This document shows positions 30,468-41,345 of a stretch of 44,324 bases of DNA, piece after piece. Made by a program: the position numbers and the translations under genes. The stretch is taken from assembly GCA_964651825.1 (NCBI GenBank), contig CAZYWK010000027.1, positions 1 through 44,324 on the forward strand, read 5' to 3'. Position 1 is the stretch's first letter, and every line of letters starts with the position of its first letter. This stretch comes from Sva-07 sp964651825. GTDB taxonomy: Bacteria > Actinomycetota > Acidimicrobiia > Acidimicrobiales > Ilumatobacteraceae. The notes beneath the pieces are model-generated. The model worked only from the letters and a program-made list of their open reading frames with translations, did not search any database and had not been told where the DNA came from.

Positions 30468-30497
30468 AACGCTCGGGGTCAGGCACCACACGTTTCA
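30465..30497 (+). repeat. Family B hairpin, copy B3
   Basis: Arms TGAAACG (30465-30471) and CGTTTCA (30491-30497) enclose GGGGTCAGGCAC (30475-30486). The first three arm bases are the TGA stop codon of the LLM gene. The core is the reverse complement of that in copy B2; the arms differ from B2 at two adjacent positions with compensating changes. Confidence 0.8.
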
Positions 30498-30540
30498 CAC
30501 CCCGGGAACCAAACGCGGCGCGCGTGACGTCGAACACACC

Positions 30541-32676
30541 ATGAAGCGTGAACTGCTCAGCCCACTGGCCCTGTCGATCGGAACGGTGCTCGGCGTCACC
30601 GTTGCTCTCGCGGCATGTTCCGCCGACGGCGCGGACATCTCGTCGCGGTCGACCGAGCGGTCGCCGAACACCACCGTCGCCACGCCGACCACCGAGCCGA
30701 CCGCGTCGCCGACGACGAACCCGGGCGGCCCGGCGACCACCGACCGGCCGACGCGACCGCAGGGATTCGCGGCCGGGCACCTCTCCTTCTTCGGCGACTG
30801 CCCCGCGCTGCTCGGCTACATGCAGACCGAGGCCTCCGAGCGGGTGACCGCCTGGGGACTCGGCGGTGGCTACTACTACCCGATGGACGGCGACGTGATG
30901 ATGGAGGCGACCACCGACGCGGCGGGCGCCCCGAGCGCCGGCGACGCCACCCGGACCGAGGCGCCCGCGGCGTCGCCGGTCGGCGCCGAACAGGGCTACT
31001 CGGAGACCAACACCCAGGAGGTCGGCGTCGACGAAGGCGACATCGTGGAGACCGACGGCGATTTCGTGTACGTCGCCAACAGCGACGGGCTGCGCATCGT
31101 CCGTGTCGTTGACGCGACGGTCGTCGGCGAACCCGATCTTCCGAACGGGAGCCATCAGCTGCTGCTCGACGGCGACCGCCTGCTCGTGGTCACGTCGAGT
31201 TGGGACGGGGCGGCCGACACGATCGTGTCGCTCTACGACGTGACAGACCCGGCGAATGCGACGCTGCTGCGTCGCTCGCACCTGGAGGGATCGGTGCTCG
31301 CCACCCGCTCGGTCGACGACGTCGCCAGGCTCGTGGTCTCGACGAGCTTCGACACCCGCCTCCCGTTCGTCCAGCCGAGCCAGTTCGGGCTCGACGAAGA
31401 GCGGGCGTTGGAACGCAACCAGGAGATCATCGCCCAGTCCTCGGTCGAGGACTGGCTCCCCCGGTGGTTCGACGAGGCCGGCGACGGCACGTTCGGCCCG
31501 ATGCAGCCGATCCTCGACTGCAACACCGTGGCTGCCCCCGACGACTTCGCCGGGCTCGGCCTCACCTGGATCGCCTCGGTCGACCTGCTCGGCGAGGCCA
31601 CCCCGGTCGGCTCGGCAGGGGTCGTGTCGACCGGCGACATCGTGTACTCCTCGGCCGAGAACCTGTACATCACGACCCAGAACTGGGACTGGCAGTTCCG
31701 GCCGATGCCGGTCGACGACCTCGCCTCGGATTCGGCCAACGACATCGTCGACGACGGCCCGCCGCCCACGCAGATCCACCAGTTCGACCTCGGCGAGGGG
31801 ACGGCGGCAACCTACGTCGCCTCGGGCTCGGTGCCAGGGCGCCTGCTCAACCAGTTCGCGATGAGCGAGTACAACGGCGACCTGCGCGTCGCCACCACGA
31901 CCGACGACTGGGGTTTCGGCGGACAGAGCGAGTCGGCCGTGTACGTGCTGCGCCCGAACGGCGAGGACCTCGACACGATCGGTTCGGTCGGCGGGCTCGG
32001 CAAGACCGAGCAGATCCGCTCGGTCCGCTTCATCGACGGCACCGCCTACGTGGTGACGTTCCGCCAGACCGATCCGCTGTACGTGATCGACCTGTCCGAC
32101 CCGGCAAACCCGGTGCTCGACGGTGAGCTCAAGATCCCCGGCTACTCGGCGTACCTGCACCCGGTCGGTGACGGCCTGCTCCTCGGCGTCGGTCAGGACG
32201 CGACCGACGAGGGCCGCACGCTCGGCACCCAGCTCAGCCTGTTCGACGTGAGCGACCCGACGAACCCACAGCAGATCGACACGCTCAAGATCGGCGGTTC
32301 GAGCGAGGCCGAGTGGGACCACAAGGCGTTCCTCTTCTGGCCCGAGGACGGCACGATCGTGCTCCCGGTGTCACCGGGTTGGAACTCGTGTGAACCGAAC
32401 CAGCTGTGCCTCGCCGACATCCTCGGGCGCGATTCCTCCGGTGGCGCCATCGTCGCCCAGCTCCAGGGTCGTGAGCTGTCGAACCGCGGCGTGATCACCC
32501 ACGACGGCGACGACAGCGGCTGCTGGAACCCGCTGCAGCGTTCGATGGTCATCGGCTCCGAGCTCGTCACCATCGGCTACGACCAGATGAAGTTCTCCGA
32601 CCGCGCCACGTTGGAGGCCCGTGACAGCGCCTCCTGGGGCGACCCCCAGGACTACGGCTGCTACTGGTACGAGTGA
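30541..32676 (+). CDS. Secreted beta-propeller lipoprotein (Beta_propel, PF09826-like)
   Basis: A 711-aa exported protein. The signal ends in ALAAC (Cys26), followed by a Thr/Pro/Ser-rich linker to about residue 75. The propeller opens with the family hallmark ETNTQEVGVDEGDIVETDG, then repeated blades such as DGDRLLVVTSSW, DIVYSSAENLYITTQ, GDLRVATTTDDWGF and DGTAYVVTFRQTDPLYVIDL. The end is WDHKAFLFWPEDGTIVLPVS and a Cys-containing tail. The family is widespread on the outside of archaeal and bacterial cells and its function is unknown. The gene converges with the arylsulfotransferase-like gene with only 16 bases between stops. Confidence 0.88.
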   Translation: MKRELLSPLALSIGTVLGVTVALAACSADGADISSRSTERSPNTTVATPTTEPTASPTTNPGGPATTDRPTRPQGFAAGHLSFFGDCPALLGYMQTEASERVTAWGLGGGYYYPMDGDVMMEATTDAAGAPSAGDATRTEAPAASPVGAEQGYSETNTQEVGVDEGDIVETDGDFVYVANSDGLRIVRVVDATVVGEPDLPNGSHQLLLDGDRLLVVTSSWDGAADTIVSLYDVTDPANATLLRRSHLEGSVLATRSVDDVARLVVSTSFDTRLPFVQPSQFGLDEERALERNQEIIAQSSVEDWLPRWFDEAGDGTFGPMQPILDCNTVAAPDDFAGLGLTWIASVDLLGEATPVGSAGVVSTGDIVYSSAENLYITTQNWDWQFRPMPVDDLASDSANDIVDDGPPPTQIHQFDLGEGTAATYVASGSVPGRLLNQFAMSEYNGDLRVATTTDDWGFGGQSESAVYVLRPNGEDLDTIGSVGGLGKTEQIRSVRFIDGTAYVVTFRQTDPLYVIDLSDPANPVLDGELKIPGYSAYLHPVGDGLLLGVGQDATDEGRTLGTQLSLFDVSDPTNPQQIDTLKIGGSSEAEWDHKAFLFWPEDGTIVLPVSPGWNSCEPNQLCLADILGRDSSGGAIVAQLQGRELSNRGVITHDGDDSGCWNPLQRSMVIGSELVTIGYDQMKFSDRATLEARDSASWGDPQDYGCYWYE

Positions 32677-32692
32677 CCTGACCGGGCCGGGG

Positions 32693-35452
32693 CTACGGGT
32701 GGCCTTGGGCGGTGTCGCCGGCGGTCGCGCGAAGTTGGTTCACGTCGAAGTCGGCGACCGGGTACTTCACGATGCGGTAGGAGAACCCGGTGGGCGTCTT
32801 GGTGATCGACATCGTCAGGTTGCGGTTGGCGTCGTACTCGGTGAACATCGGCTGCAGCGGGGCGCCCCAGCCGACGAGGATCGAACCGTCCGGCTGCACC
32901 CGCACGCTGCCCAGCGTGCCACCACTCTGCCCGCTCGGCGCGAGGATCTGCCAGAGCATCGTCGCGGTGCCGTCACCGTTGATCCGGTAGGCGACGGCCC
33001 GTGACGGATCTCCCGTGGCGGTGCGGTTGTCCATCATCGTCAGCACGTTGCCGTTGAGCCGCGCGTCGTGCGGCCGCTTCGGCCCACCGAAGGGATCACC
33101 GACGATCGACAACCGGCAGTTCGTGGTCACCCCGGGTGGCGTGCACAGCGCGTGCGCACCTCCGAGGAACCAGTCGATGTTCTTGGTGGCGTGGTCGATC
33201 CGGAACGCGGCGTCGAGGTGCCGGGCGGTGACGAGGTAGTCGCCGTCGTCGAGGTGTTGGAGCGCGTTGAGGTGATGCAGGTCGACGACTCCTGGAGCCC
33301 CGTACTCAGGCACGTTGAACCGGTTCGGGAACGTCGCGTCGGTGTCGGGGATTCCGTAGACGGGATCACTCGCGTGCCAGTCCCACACCAGATTGCCCGC
33401 AGCGTCGATCTCCTGGATCACCCCGTCGACGATGCGGTCGGTGGCCGTGAACGGACAGGTGCCCGGGTTGAGTACGCCGGGCGTGGCGCACAGCCCGGCC
33501 AAAGGAGCGTTCAAACCCGTGAGGTTGCGGGGTTCGACCAACGGATAGCTCAACATGGCCCGCCCACCACCCGGAAGCTCGACATAGTCGTGCTGGTCCG
33601 TCGGATAGGTGAGCGGATCTGCGGGCGGATTGAGGACGGTGCGATGGACAGCCACCAGTGAACCATCGAGCCGGGTGTTCAGGTATCCACGGGCGGGCTG
33701 GACGCCGAACGCCTGGCCCAGCATGGGGACGTAGACCATCGTGCCGTTGGACAGTCGCTTGAAGTCGAGCATCGGCTCCGGGGTGCGCTTGTACCAGACC
33801 GGCGCGCCGCGATGGTCGAAGATCACGCTGAACGCGCCCGACGGGTCGCCCGGCAGCGGGGCCACCCCGAACGTCGTCAGGTACCAGCCCGGCCCGGGGT
33901 TGCCGGGCCGGTCGACCGTCAGGACCGGGAAGTCGGCGGGCAGGCAGCGGAAGTAGTAGCTGATCGACTGCCCGCCCCGGGTGAGCCTGAGGGTGAGCAG
34001 TTGGTCGGTCTGCACCTGCCGGGTGATCGCGCCGGAGGTCACCGGCACGCCGCCGAGGGTGGCGGTCACCTGCGGCAGCAGGTCGAGCTGCATCGTGAGC
34101 GTCGTGGTGCCGGCGTTGCAGACCACGGCGTAGTCGGGTCCATCGGGCGTGAAGTCGGGGAACACCCGCTTGTCGAACGAGATCCGTTCGGCGAGCGAAC
34201 CCGCCGGCGCGGCCATCACGCCGAACACGTCGACGATCACGTCGGTCGCGGCGTAGGAGTAGATGCAGATCGTCCGGTCGGCGGCGAGCTCGACCGTGGC
34301 GAGGTTGGTGGCCTCGGCGGGCGCTGTGTAGTTGAGCGACGACACCTCGGGCCGGTTCGACGAACACGGGTAGATCGTGAGGTAGCCGTTGGACTGCGGG
34401 TTGGCGGCGATCACGTTGAGCATCACCGCCGACGCCTCGGCCCCGCCGGGCACGAGTGCGACGGGGTCGAACGCCCGGGTCTCACCGGCCTGGAACGGCG
34501 CCAGCGGACCACCGATCGCGTTGCGGGTGTCGACGACGCGGGTGCCGCTGAGCGGGCTCAGATCGGCGGTTGGCCCGAAGTCGGGCGCCGGAGCGTAGTA
34601 GCCGTTGACGTCGACGATCACGTCGGCGGCCACGTCGGTCATCACGCACAACGTGCTCCCGAGACCGAGCCCGACGATCGCCGCGACCGCACGCGCTTCA
34701 CCCGCGATGAAGTTGAGGTTCGACGACGGTGGCGCGGGCTGGCCGCACGGGAACGCGGTGAGGTAACCGGCCGCTGCTGCACGATCCACCGTGAGGTTCA
34801 CGACCGCGGCCGTCGAGCCGCCGGGGATGACCGAGGTCGGGATCTTGACCTCACGGACGACGAACCGGGCGAGGCGGACACCGCCGGGCTGGCGGGTGTC
34901 GTAGACGCGCACCGGCGCGATCGATGCGAACCGGTCGGGGCCGTCGGACCACCAGCCCGCCAGGTCGACGATCAGGTGGGCGGCGCCATGGCTGAAGATG
35001 CAGATCTCTCGGTTGACGTCCGGGATGGCGACCACGACGTTCGGGGTCGGGACGCCTGGACGCGTGTTGAGGTTCGACGTGTCGGGCCGCCCGCTGGCGC
35101 ACGGGTACACGGTGAGGTAGTCGCGACCGTCGGCGATCGCGGTGAGCGCCAACGACACCGCCGCGGCGTCCGATGGCACGTCGGCAGCCAGGTTGACCCG
35201 CATCGTGCAGCCCGCTCCGATCGTCGTCCCCCATCCTCCGATGTTGTTGCGGGTGTCGACGAGGCGCCGCGGGTTGATCGCCGTGTAGCTCTCGAGCCGC
35301 GGGGCCCCTGTCGCGGACCCGGCCGGCAGCGCCTCACACCCGACCGATGCGGCCGCGGCGTGCACCGGTGCCGGAGCGCCGGGCGCTGCGACGACCAGCA
35401 GCGGCAGCAGCACGGTGAGCGCGGCAACGAGTGCACCCGTTCGTCGTGTCAT
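32693..35452 (-). CDS. Secreted arylsulfotransferase-like protein with three N-terminal VDTR repeats
   Basis: A 919-aa exported protein with a signal peptide (about residues 1-31). Three repeats of about 120 aa follow. Each begins with a VDTR or YDTR motif (PRRLVDTRNNIGG, VRVYDTRQPGG, TRVVDTRNAIGG). Each then has a GYLT/DYLT-x-(Y/F)PC strand, an SNLN or SSLNY turn and a VDVxGYY/VDLAGWW end. From about residue 450 it becomes an ASST/arylsulfotransferase-type propeller: GAPVWYKR, DFKRLSNGTMVYVPM, NLVWDWHASDP, VVDLHHLNALQHLDDGDYLVTARH and GGPKRPHDARLNGNVLTMMDNR. The His residues in DLHHLN and RPHDA fit the active site of that family. The N-terminal repeats may bind the cell surface. Confidence 0.82.
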   Translation of the reverse strand: MTRRTGALVAALTVLLPLLVVAAPGAPAPVHAAAASVGCEALPAGSATGAPRLESYTAINPRRLVDTRNNIGGWGTTIGAGCTMRVNLAADVPSDAAAVSLALTAIADGRDYLTVYPCASGRPDTSNLNTRPGVPTPNVVVAIPDVNREICIFSHGAAHLIVDLAGWWSDGPDRFASIAPVRVYDTRQPGGVRLARFVVREVKIPTSVIPGGSTAAVVNLTVDRAAAAGYLTAFPCGQPAPPSSNLNFIAGEARAVAAIVGLGLGSTLCVMTDVAADVIVDVNGYYAPAPDFGPTADLSPLSGTRVVDTRNAIGGPLAPFQAGETRAFDPVALVPGGAEASAVMLNVIAANPQSNGYLTIYPCSSNRPEVSSLNYTAPAEATNLATVELAADRTICIYSYAATDVIVDVFGVMAAPAGSLAERISFDKRVFPDFTPDGPDYAVVCNAGTTTLTMQLDLLPQVTATLGGVPVTSGAITRQVQTDQLLTLRLTRGGQSISYYFRCLPADFPVLTVDRPGNPGPGWYLTTFGVAPLPGDPSGAFSVIFDHRGAPVWYKRTPEPMLDFKRLSNGTMVYVPMLGQAFGVQPARGYLNTRLDGSLVAVHRTVLNPPADPLTYPTDQHDYVELPGGGRAMLSYPLVEPRNLTGLNAPLAGLCATPGVLNPGTCPFTATDRIVDGVIQEIDAAGNLVWDWHASDPVYGIPDTDATFPNRFNVPEYGAPGVVDLHHLNALQHLDDGDYLVTARHLDAAFRIDHATKNIDWFLGGAHALCTPPGVTTNCRLSIVGDPFGGPKRPHDARLNGNVLTMMDNRTATGDPSRAVAYRINGDGTATMLWQILAPSGQSGGTLGSVRVQPDGSILVGWGAPLQPMFTEYDANRNLTMSITKTPTGFSYRIVKYPVADFDVNQLRATAGDTAQGHP

Positions 35453-35466
35453 ACACCGAGAGTAGA

Positions 35467-35501
35467 CCCGTTCGTTCTGGCCCCGTCCCCAAACGCACAG
35501 G
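35467..35501 (-). repeat. Family A hairpin, copy A4
   Basis: Arms 35467-35476 and 35492-35501 pair with one mismatch and one G-T pair around loop 35477-35491, identical in sequence to the other family A loops. A decayed family A-like unit continues at about 35502-35530. GGGGTCAGGC, a family B core, spans 35531-35540 and contains the GlnRS stop codon. Confidence 0.75.
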
Positions 35502-35534
35502 TCGTTCGTCCGGCCCGGTCCCCGATGAACGGGG

Positions 35535-37232
<1,698 letters not shown>

Positions 37233-37266
37233 GTCGTCCACCAGTATGGGGGACGCGACGGCGGCG

Positions 37267-38739
37267 CTACGCCGGGTTCACGATGATCGCCGTTGCCATC
37301 CCGAACATCCCCTCGTCCGATTCGACGTGGGTGAGGATGTGGCAGTGCCAGACCCAGGTGCCCGGCCGGTTGGCGTGGAACAGGACCGAGTAGCGCTCGC
37401 CGGGGGCGACGTTGATCGTGTCGGCCCAGTACGGCTCGTCGAGCGGGATGCCGTCCTTCGCGTACACCAGCTGCGGGAATGCGTGCAGGTGCATCGGGTG
37501 CGCCATCAGGCCCTCGTTGTAGTAGTGCACCGACACCCAGTCGCCCTCGTCGACGACCAGCGGCTCGGTCGCCGGGAAGCTCTTGCCGTTCAGGGTGAGG
37601 CCGATCACGCCGGCGTCGTTGACGACCATCGGCATGTCGATGACCGGCTCGACGTCGGCAGGGATCTCCACGCCGCTGATCGTCTCGCCCCGCGGGATCG
37701 GGTTCTCGCCGGCGATGAAGCTGGCGAACATGCCGTTGGGCACCGACACCTGGCCGTGCATGTGGGCGTGGTACATCGCGATCGCGGGCTGGGTGATGGT
37801 GAACTCGTAGGTGAACGACTCACCGGAGGCGACGACGTCTTGCGTGTACGGCGCCACGCCGTCCTGGTCGTTCGGCACGTCGACGCCGTGCCAGTGGATG
37901 TCGGTGCCCATCGGTGTCTCGTTGTGCAGGATCACCCGGATCTTGTCGCCGACGTCAACCTTGATCTGCGGCCCGGGGACCATGCCGTTGTACGCCCAGG
38001 CGTCGACGAACTTGCCCGGCGACACCTCCCACGGTGTCACGGCCGCGGTCAACTCGAACTGCTTGGTGCCGTCGGGCATCAGCTCGTAGTCGAGGAGCTG
38101 GTTGCCCGCGCCCTCGGTCTCGGCGGGGAACGCCAGCATCGAGTCGACCATCAGCTGGTCCATCTGGGCGGACATCGCCGCCATCTCCTCCTCGGTCATC
38201 TGGCTGTGGTCCATGCCCGCCATGTCGTCGGCGCTCTCACCGGCCGCGCCGCCGGCGGTGACCACCAGTTCGGTGGCCATGCCGCTGCCCTCGTGGCCGG
38301 GGATCTCACAGATGATCCGGTAGGTGCCGGGTGCGAGCTCACCGAGGTCGAGCGTCTCGCTCGTACCGGCGGCCAGGTTGGCGGTCCGCAGGTTCTGGTC
38401 GACGAGCGCCAGGTTGTGCTCCATGGAGCCGTTGTTGGTGACGTTCAGGACGACGCGGCCCGCCGGCGCGGTCAGGTCGCCGCTGATGGCGAACTCGGTG
38501 AGCGACACCGACAGCGTGGTCGTCTCGCCACCGCCGGCCGACCCGCCGTCGTCGTTCAGGACCGCGACGACGCCGAGCACGACCAGGCCGAGGACGATCG
38601 CGGTGATCAGCCCGACCATCGCCGCGATGACGACGGAGTGCACAGGTGAATCGGACGACCGCTGCGCCGTCGTCCGCTGAGATGCGGCCGGCGACGACGG
38701 CGAATCGTCGAGTGGAGGGCGTGTGTCGATGGAGGTCAC
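37267..38739 (-). CDS. Membrane-anchored cupredoxin fused to two-domain multicopper oxidase
   Basis: A 490-aa protein. One transmembrane helix (about 34-61) anchors it. A cupredoxin (about 70-163) has type-1 copper ligands His108, Cys144, His149 and Met154 (CEIPGHEGSGM). A Met/His-rich linker (172-201) follows, then two further cupredoxin-type domains with the copper motifs of a multicopper oxidase: HWH (282-284), HAHMH (324-328), HPMHLH (414-419) and HCHILTHVESDEGM (465-478). Cys466, His471 and Met478 would form the type-1 site in the last domain, as in small laccases. Likely extracellular oxidation of phenols, Cu(I) or other metals by O2, with the fused cupredoxin as electron donor or shuttle. 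The start is GTG. Confidence 0.88.
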   Translation of the reverse strand: MTSIDTRPPLDDSPSSPAASQRTTAQRSSDSPVHSVVIAAMVGLITAIVLGLVVLGVVAVLNDDGGSAGGGETTTLSVSLTEFAISGDLTAPAGRVVLNVTNNGSMEHNLALVDQNLRTANLAAGTSETLDLGELAPGTYRIICEIPGHEGSGMATELVVTAGGAAGESADDMAGMDHSQMTEEEMAAMSAQMDQLMVDSMLAFPAETEGAGNQLLDYELMPDGTKQFELTAAVTPWEVSPGKFVDAWAYNGMVPGPQIKVDVGDKIRVILHNETPMGTDIHWHGVDVPNDQDGVAPYTQDVVASGESFTYEFTITQPAIAMYHAHMHGQVSVPNGMFASFIAGENPIPRGETISGVEIPADVEPVIDMPMVVNDAGVIGLTLNGKSFPATEPLVVDEGDWVSVHYYNEGLMAHPMHLHAFPQLVYAKDGIPLDEPYWADTINVAPGERYSVLFHANRPGTWVWHCHILTHVESDEGMFGMATAIIVNPA

Positions 38740-38873
38740 GGCACGAACTCTGCCCGGTGGAGACGCGTCGCGACAAGGGACCTTCGGCCCGTCGGTGGTG
38801 TGACCTGCGTCTACCGGTGCGGGTACTGTCCGAGCCGACGGACGACACGGTCCACTCGACGAGGGGGTTTGTC

Positions 38874-40430
38874 ATGTATCCCGGCAAGTACGCGCACCAG
38901 CATCCCGACCGCCCGGCCTTCATCATGGCCTCGACCGGTGAGGGGGTGACCTACCGCGAGTTCGAGGTCCGTTCGAACCAGCTCGCCCACCTGTTGCGCA
39001 GCCTCGGGCTGGTGCGGCTCGACCACTACTCGATCGTGATGGAGAACAACGATCGATACCTGGAGGCCTGCTCGGCCGGGCAGCGATCGGGCCTCTACTA
39101 CACCTGCGTCAACTCGTACCTCACGGCCGACGAAGTCGGCTACATCGTCGACAACAGCGAATCGCAGGTCGTGATCACCTCGGTCGCCAAGCGCGATGTG
39201 GTTCTCGAGGCCGTCCGCGACAACGATCGCGTCACCCAGGTGCTCGTGGTCGACGACGACGGCTCCAGCGGCGACGATCGGGTGCGCGACTACGCGCTGG
39301 CGCTGGCCGGGCATCCGACCTCGCCCTTGCCGGACGAACGCCTCGGTGCGGCGATGCTCTACTCGTCGGGCACCACGGGCCGGCCGAAGGGGATCACCCG
39401 GCCGCTGCCCGACCAGGCCCCCGACGAACTGCCGCCGCTGTTCACGTTCCTCAGCGGCCTCTGGCACTACCGCGAGGACATGGTGTACCTGTCGCCCGCG
39501 CCGCTCTACCACTCGGCGCCCCAGGCCGCGGTCGGCCTCACGATCGGCATCGGTGGCACCGTGATCATCATGGAGCGCTTCGATCCCGTGGAGTACCTGC
39601 AGCTCGTCGAGCGGTACCAGGTGACCCACACGCAGCTCGTGCCGACCATGTTCAGCCGGATGCTGAAGCTGCCCGAGGCGGACCGCACCCGCTACGACCT
39701 GTCGTCGCTGGAGATCGCCGTGCACGCGGCTGCGCCGTGCCCGGTGCCGGTGAAGGAGGCGATGATCGACTGGTGGGGGCCCATCATCCACGAGTACTAC
39801 GGCGCGACCGAGGGCCTGGGATTCACCGCCTGCGACAGCGAGGAGTGGCTGGCACACAAGGGCACGGTCGGCAAGGTGATCCTCGGCGACCTGTACATCG
39901 CCGACGACGAGATGAACGAGCTGCCCGTCGGCCAGCCCGGCACGATCTGGTTCAAGTCCGCCACTCCGTTCAGCTACCACAACGACCCGGAGAAGACGCG
40001 GGAGGCGACCTCCGACGACGGCACGATGACGACGGTCAACGACGTCGGCTACGTCGACGACGACGGGTTCTTGTACCTGACCGACCGCAAGACGTTCATG
40101 ATCATCTCCGGCGGGGTGAACCTGTACCCCCAGGAGATCGAGAACCTGCTGATCACCCATCCGTCGGTGGCCGACGCGGCGGTCTTCGGCGTGCCCAACC
40201 CCGACCTCGGCGAGGAGGTCAAGGCCGTCGTCCAGCCGATGCCGGGCGTCACCGCCGACGACGCCCTGACCGAGGAGTTGCTCGCGTTCTGCCGGGAGCA
40301 TCTGTCGCGCCAGAAGGTCCCGCGCTCGATCGACTACCTCGACGAGCTCCCCCGCCTGCCGACGGGCAAGCTCTACAAGCGCCTCCTGCGCGACAAGTAC
40401 TGGCCCGACGCCCCGACCCGGATCGTGTGA
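38874..40430 (+). CDS. Acyl-CoA synthetase (AMP-dependent synthetase/ligase family)
   Basis: A 518-aa adenylate-forming ligase that activates a carboxylic acid to acyl-CoA through acyl-AMP. Visible motifs are the P-loop YSSGTTGRPKG (163-173), YYGATEG, DVGYVDDDGFLYLTDRK, and IISGGVNLYPQEIE. The catalytic Lys near the C-terminus is in LPTGKLYKR. ATG 38874 follows GAGGGGG at a suitable distance; the longer frame upstream is not protein-like. It is the first gene of a lipid or steroid oxidation neighbourhood with an SDR 38 bases downstream on the same strand, so a fatty, bile or steroid side-chain acid is a plausible substrate. Confidence 0.92.
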   Translation: MYPGKYAHQHPDRPAFIMASTGEGVTYREFEVRSNQLAHLLRSLGLVRLDHYSIVMENNDRYLEACSAGQRSGLYYTCVNSYLTADEVGYIVDNSESQVVITSVAKRDVVLEAVRDNDRVTQVLVVDDDGSSGDDRVRDYALALAGHPTSPLPDERLGAAMLYSSGTTGRPKGITRPLPDQAPDELPPLFTFLSGLWHYREDMVYLSPAPLYHSAPQAAVGLTIGIGGTVIIMERFDPVEYLQLVERYQVTHTQLVPTMFSRMLKLPEADRTRYDLSSLEIAVHAAAPCPVPVKEAMIDWWGPIIHEYYGATEGLGFTACDSEEWLAHKGTVGKVILGDLYIADDEMNELPVGQPGTIWFKSATPFSYHNDPEKTREATSDDGTMTTVNDVGYVDDDGFLYLTDRKTFMIISGGVNLYPQEIENLLITHPSVADAAVFGVPNPDLGEEVKAVVQPMPGVTADDALTEELLAFCREHLSRQKVPRSIDYLDELPRLPTGKLYKRLLRDKYWPDAPTRIV

Positions 40431-40468
40431 ACCCGCCGCGATCGCTTCGAACTCGTAGTATCTCTCGG

Positions 40469-41293
40469 ATGAGCACACAGGACAGCACCGGCCAAGCCGG
40501 CACCGGTCAGGAGTTCGCCGGACGGGTCGCGATCGTCACCGGCGGGGCCGGCAGCATCGGCCAGGCAACGGCGGAACTGCTGATCGCCGAAGGGGCCAGC
40601 GTGGTGATCGGCGACATCGACGCCGAGCAGGGCACGGCGGTCGCCGCCGCGCTCGGTGAGCGGGCCGTCTTCCAGCGCGCCGACGTGAGCGACGGCGATC
40701 AGGTGCAGGCGCTCGTCGACGTGGCGATCGAACGGTTCGGCGGGCTGCACATCATGTTCAACAACGCCGGCATCGGCAGCGCACTCAAGGGTTTCCTGTC
40801 CGACGACCTCGAGGACTTCCAGCGGATCCTGAACGTCAACCTGTTCGGCGTGATCGTCGGCACCCAGCGCGCGGCGCGCCACATGAAGGACCACGGCGGT
40901 GGATCGATCATCAACAACGCCTCGATCGCGGCGATCAACGCCGGCGCGGGAATGATCGCCTACCGCTCGTCGAAGGCCGCCATCGCCCACGCCACCAAGT
41001 GCATGGCGATCGACCTCGCGCCACACAACGTCCGCGTGAACTGCCTGACGCCGGCTCACATCCGCAGCGGCATCACCAACTACGACATGGGCCCGGTGAT
41101 CAAGTACATGCAACCGCTCGAGCGCGAAGCGCAGCCGGCCGACGTCGCGAACGCCGTCGCGTTCCTGTCGAGCGACCGTGCCGCCCAGATCACCGGTGTC
41201 GTGCTGCCGATCGACGGCGGCACCACCGCCGGCCCGCCGATCGCCCAGACCCGCCTGATCATGTCCGCCGCGAAGCACACCGACCAATCGTGA
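40469..41293 (+). CDS. Short-chain dehydrogenase/reductase (3-oxoacyl/hydroxysteroid type)
   Basis: A 274-aa classical SDR. The cofactor motif is TGGAGSIG, with Asp in VVIGDIDAEQ at the end of strand 2 pointing to NAD+. NNAG lies in MFNNAGIGSA, and the catalytic residues are Ser in NNASIAAINAGAG and Tyr/Lys in YRSSK. The C-terminus has VVLPIDGG and a longer tail than usual. It probably oxidises an alcohol on a lipid or steroid, inferred from the acyl-CoA synthetase upstream and the KstD-like and P450 genes downstream. ATG 40469 is the first in-frame Met. Confidence 0.9.
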   Translation: MSTQDSTGQAGTGQEFAGRVAIVTGGAGSIGQATAELLIAEGASVVIGDIDAEQGTAVAAALGERAVFQRADVSDGDQVQALVDVAIERFGGLHIMFNNAGIGSALKGFLSDDLEDFQRILNVNLFGVIVGTQRAARHMKDHGGGSIINNASIAAINAGAGMIAYRSSKAAIAHATKCMAIDLAPHNVRVNCLTPAHIRSGITNYDMGPVIKYMQPLEREAQPADVANAVAFLSSDRAAQITGVVLPIDGGTTAGPPIAQTRLIMSAAKHTDQS

Positions 41294-41320
41294 CGGCCGC
41301 GGCGCCAGCCCGCGGACGAA

Positions 41321-41339
41321 CGGCAACTGCAAGTTGCCG
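41321..41339. terminator. Inverted repeat between convergent SDR and P450 genes
   Basis: CGGCAACT (41321-41328) and AGTTGCCG (41332-41339) pair around a three-base loop. It sits between stop codons at 41293 and 41346, a usual place for a bidirectional terminator. No T-tract is seen. Confidence 0.45.
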
Positions 41340-41345
41340 AGCCGA

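Noticed and set aside
28288..32322. 1344-codon minus-strand frame spanning the N run
   Set aside because: Only its last 257 codons are the SDR. The rest is antisense to the small membrane, LLM and propeller genes and reads through the N.
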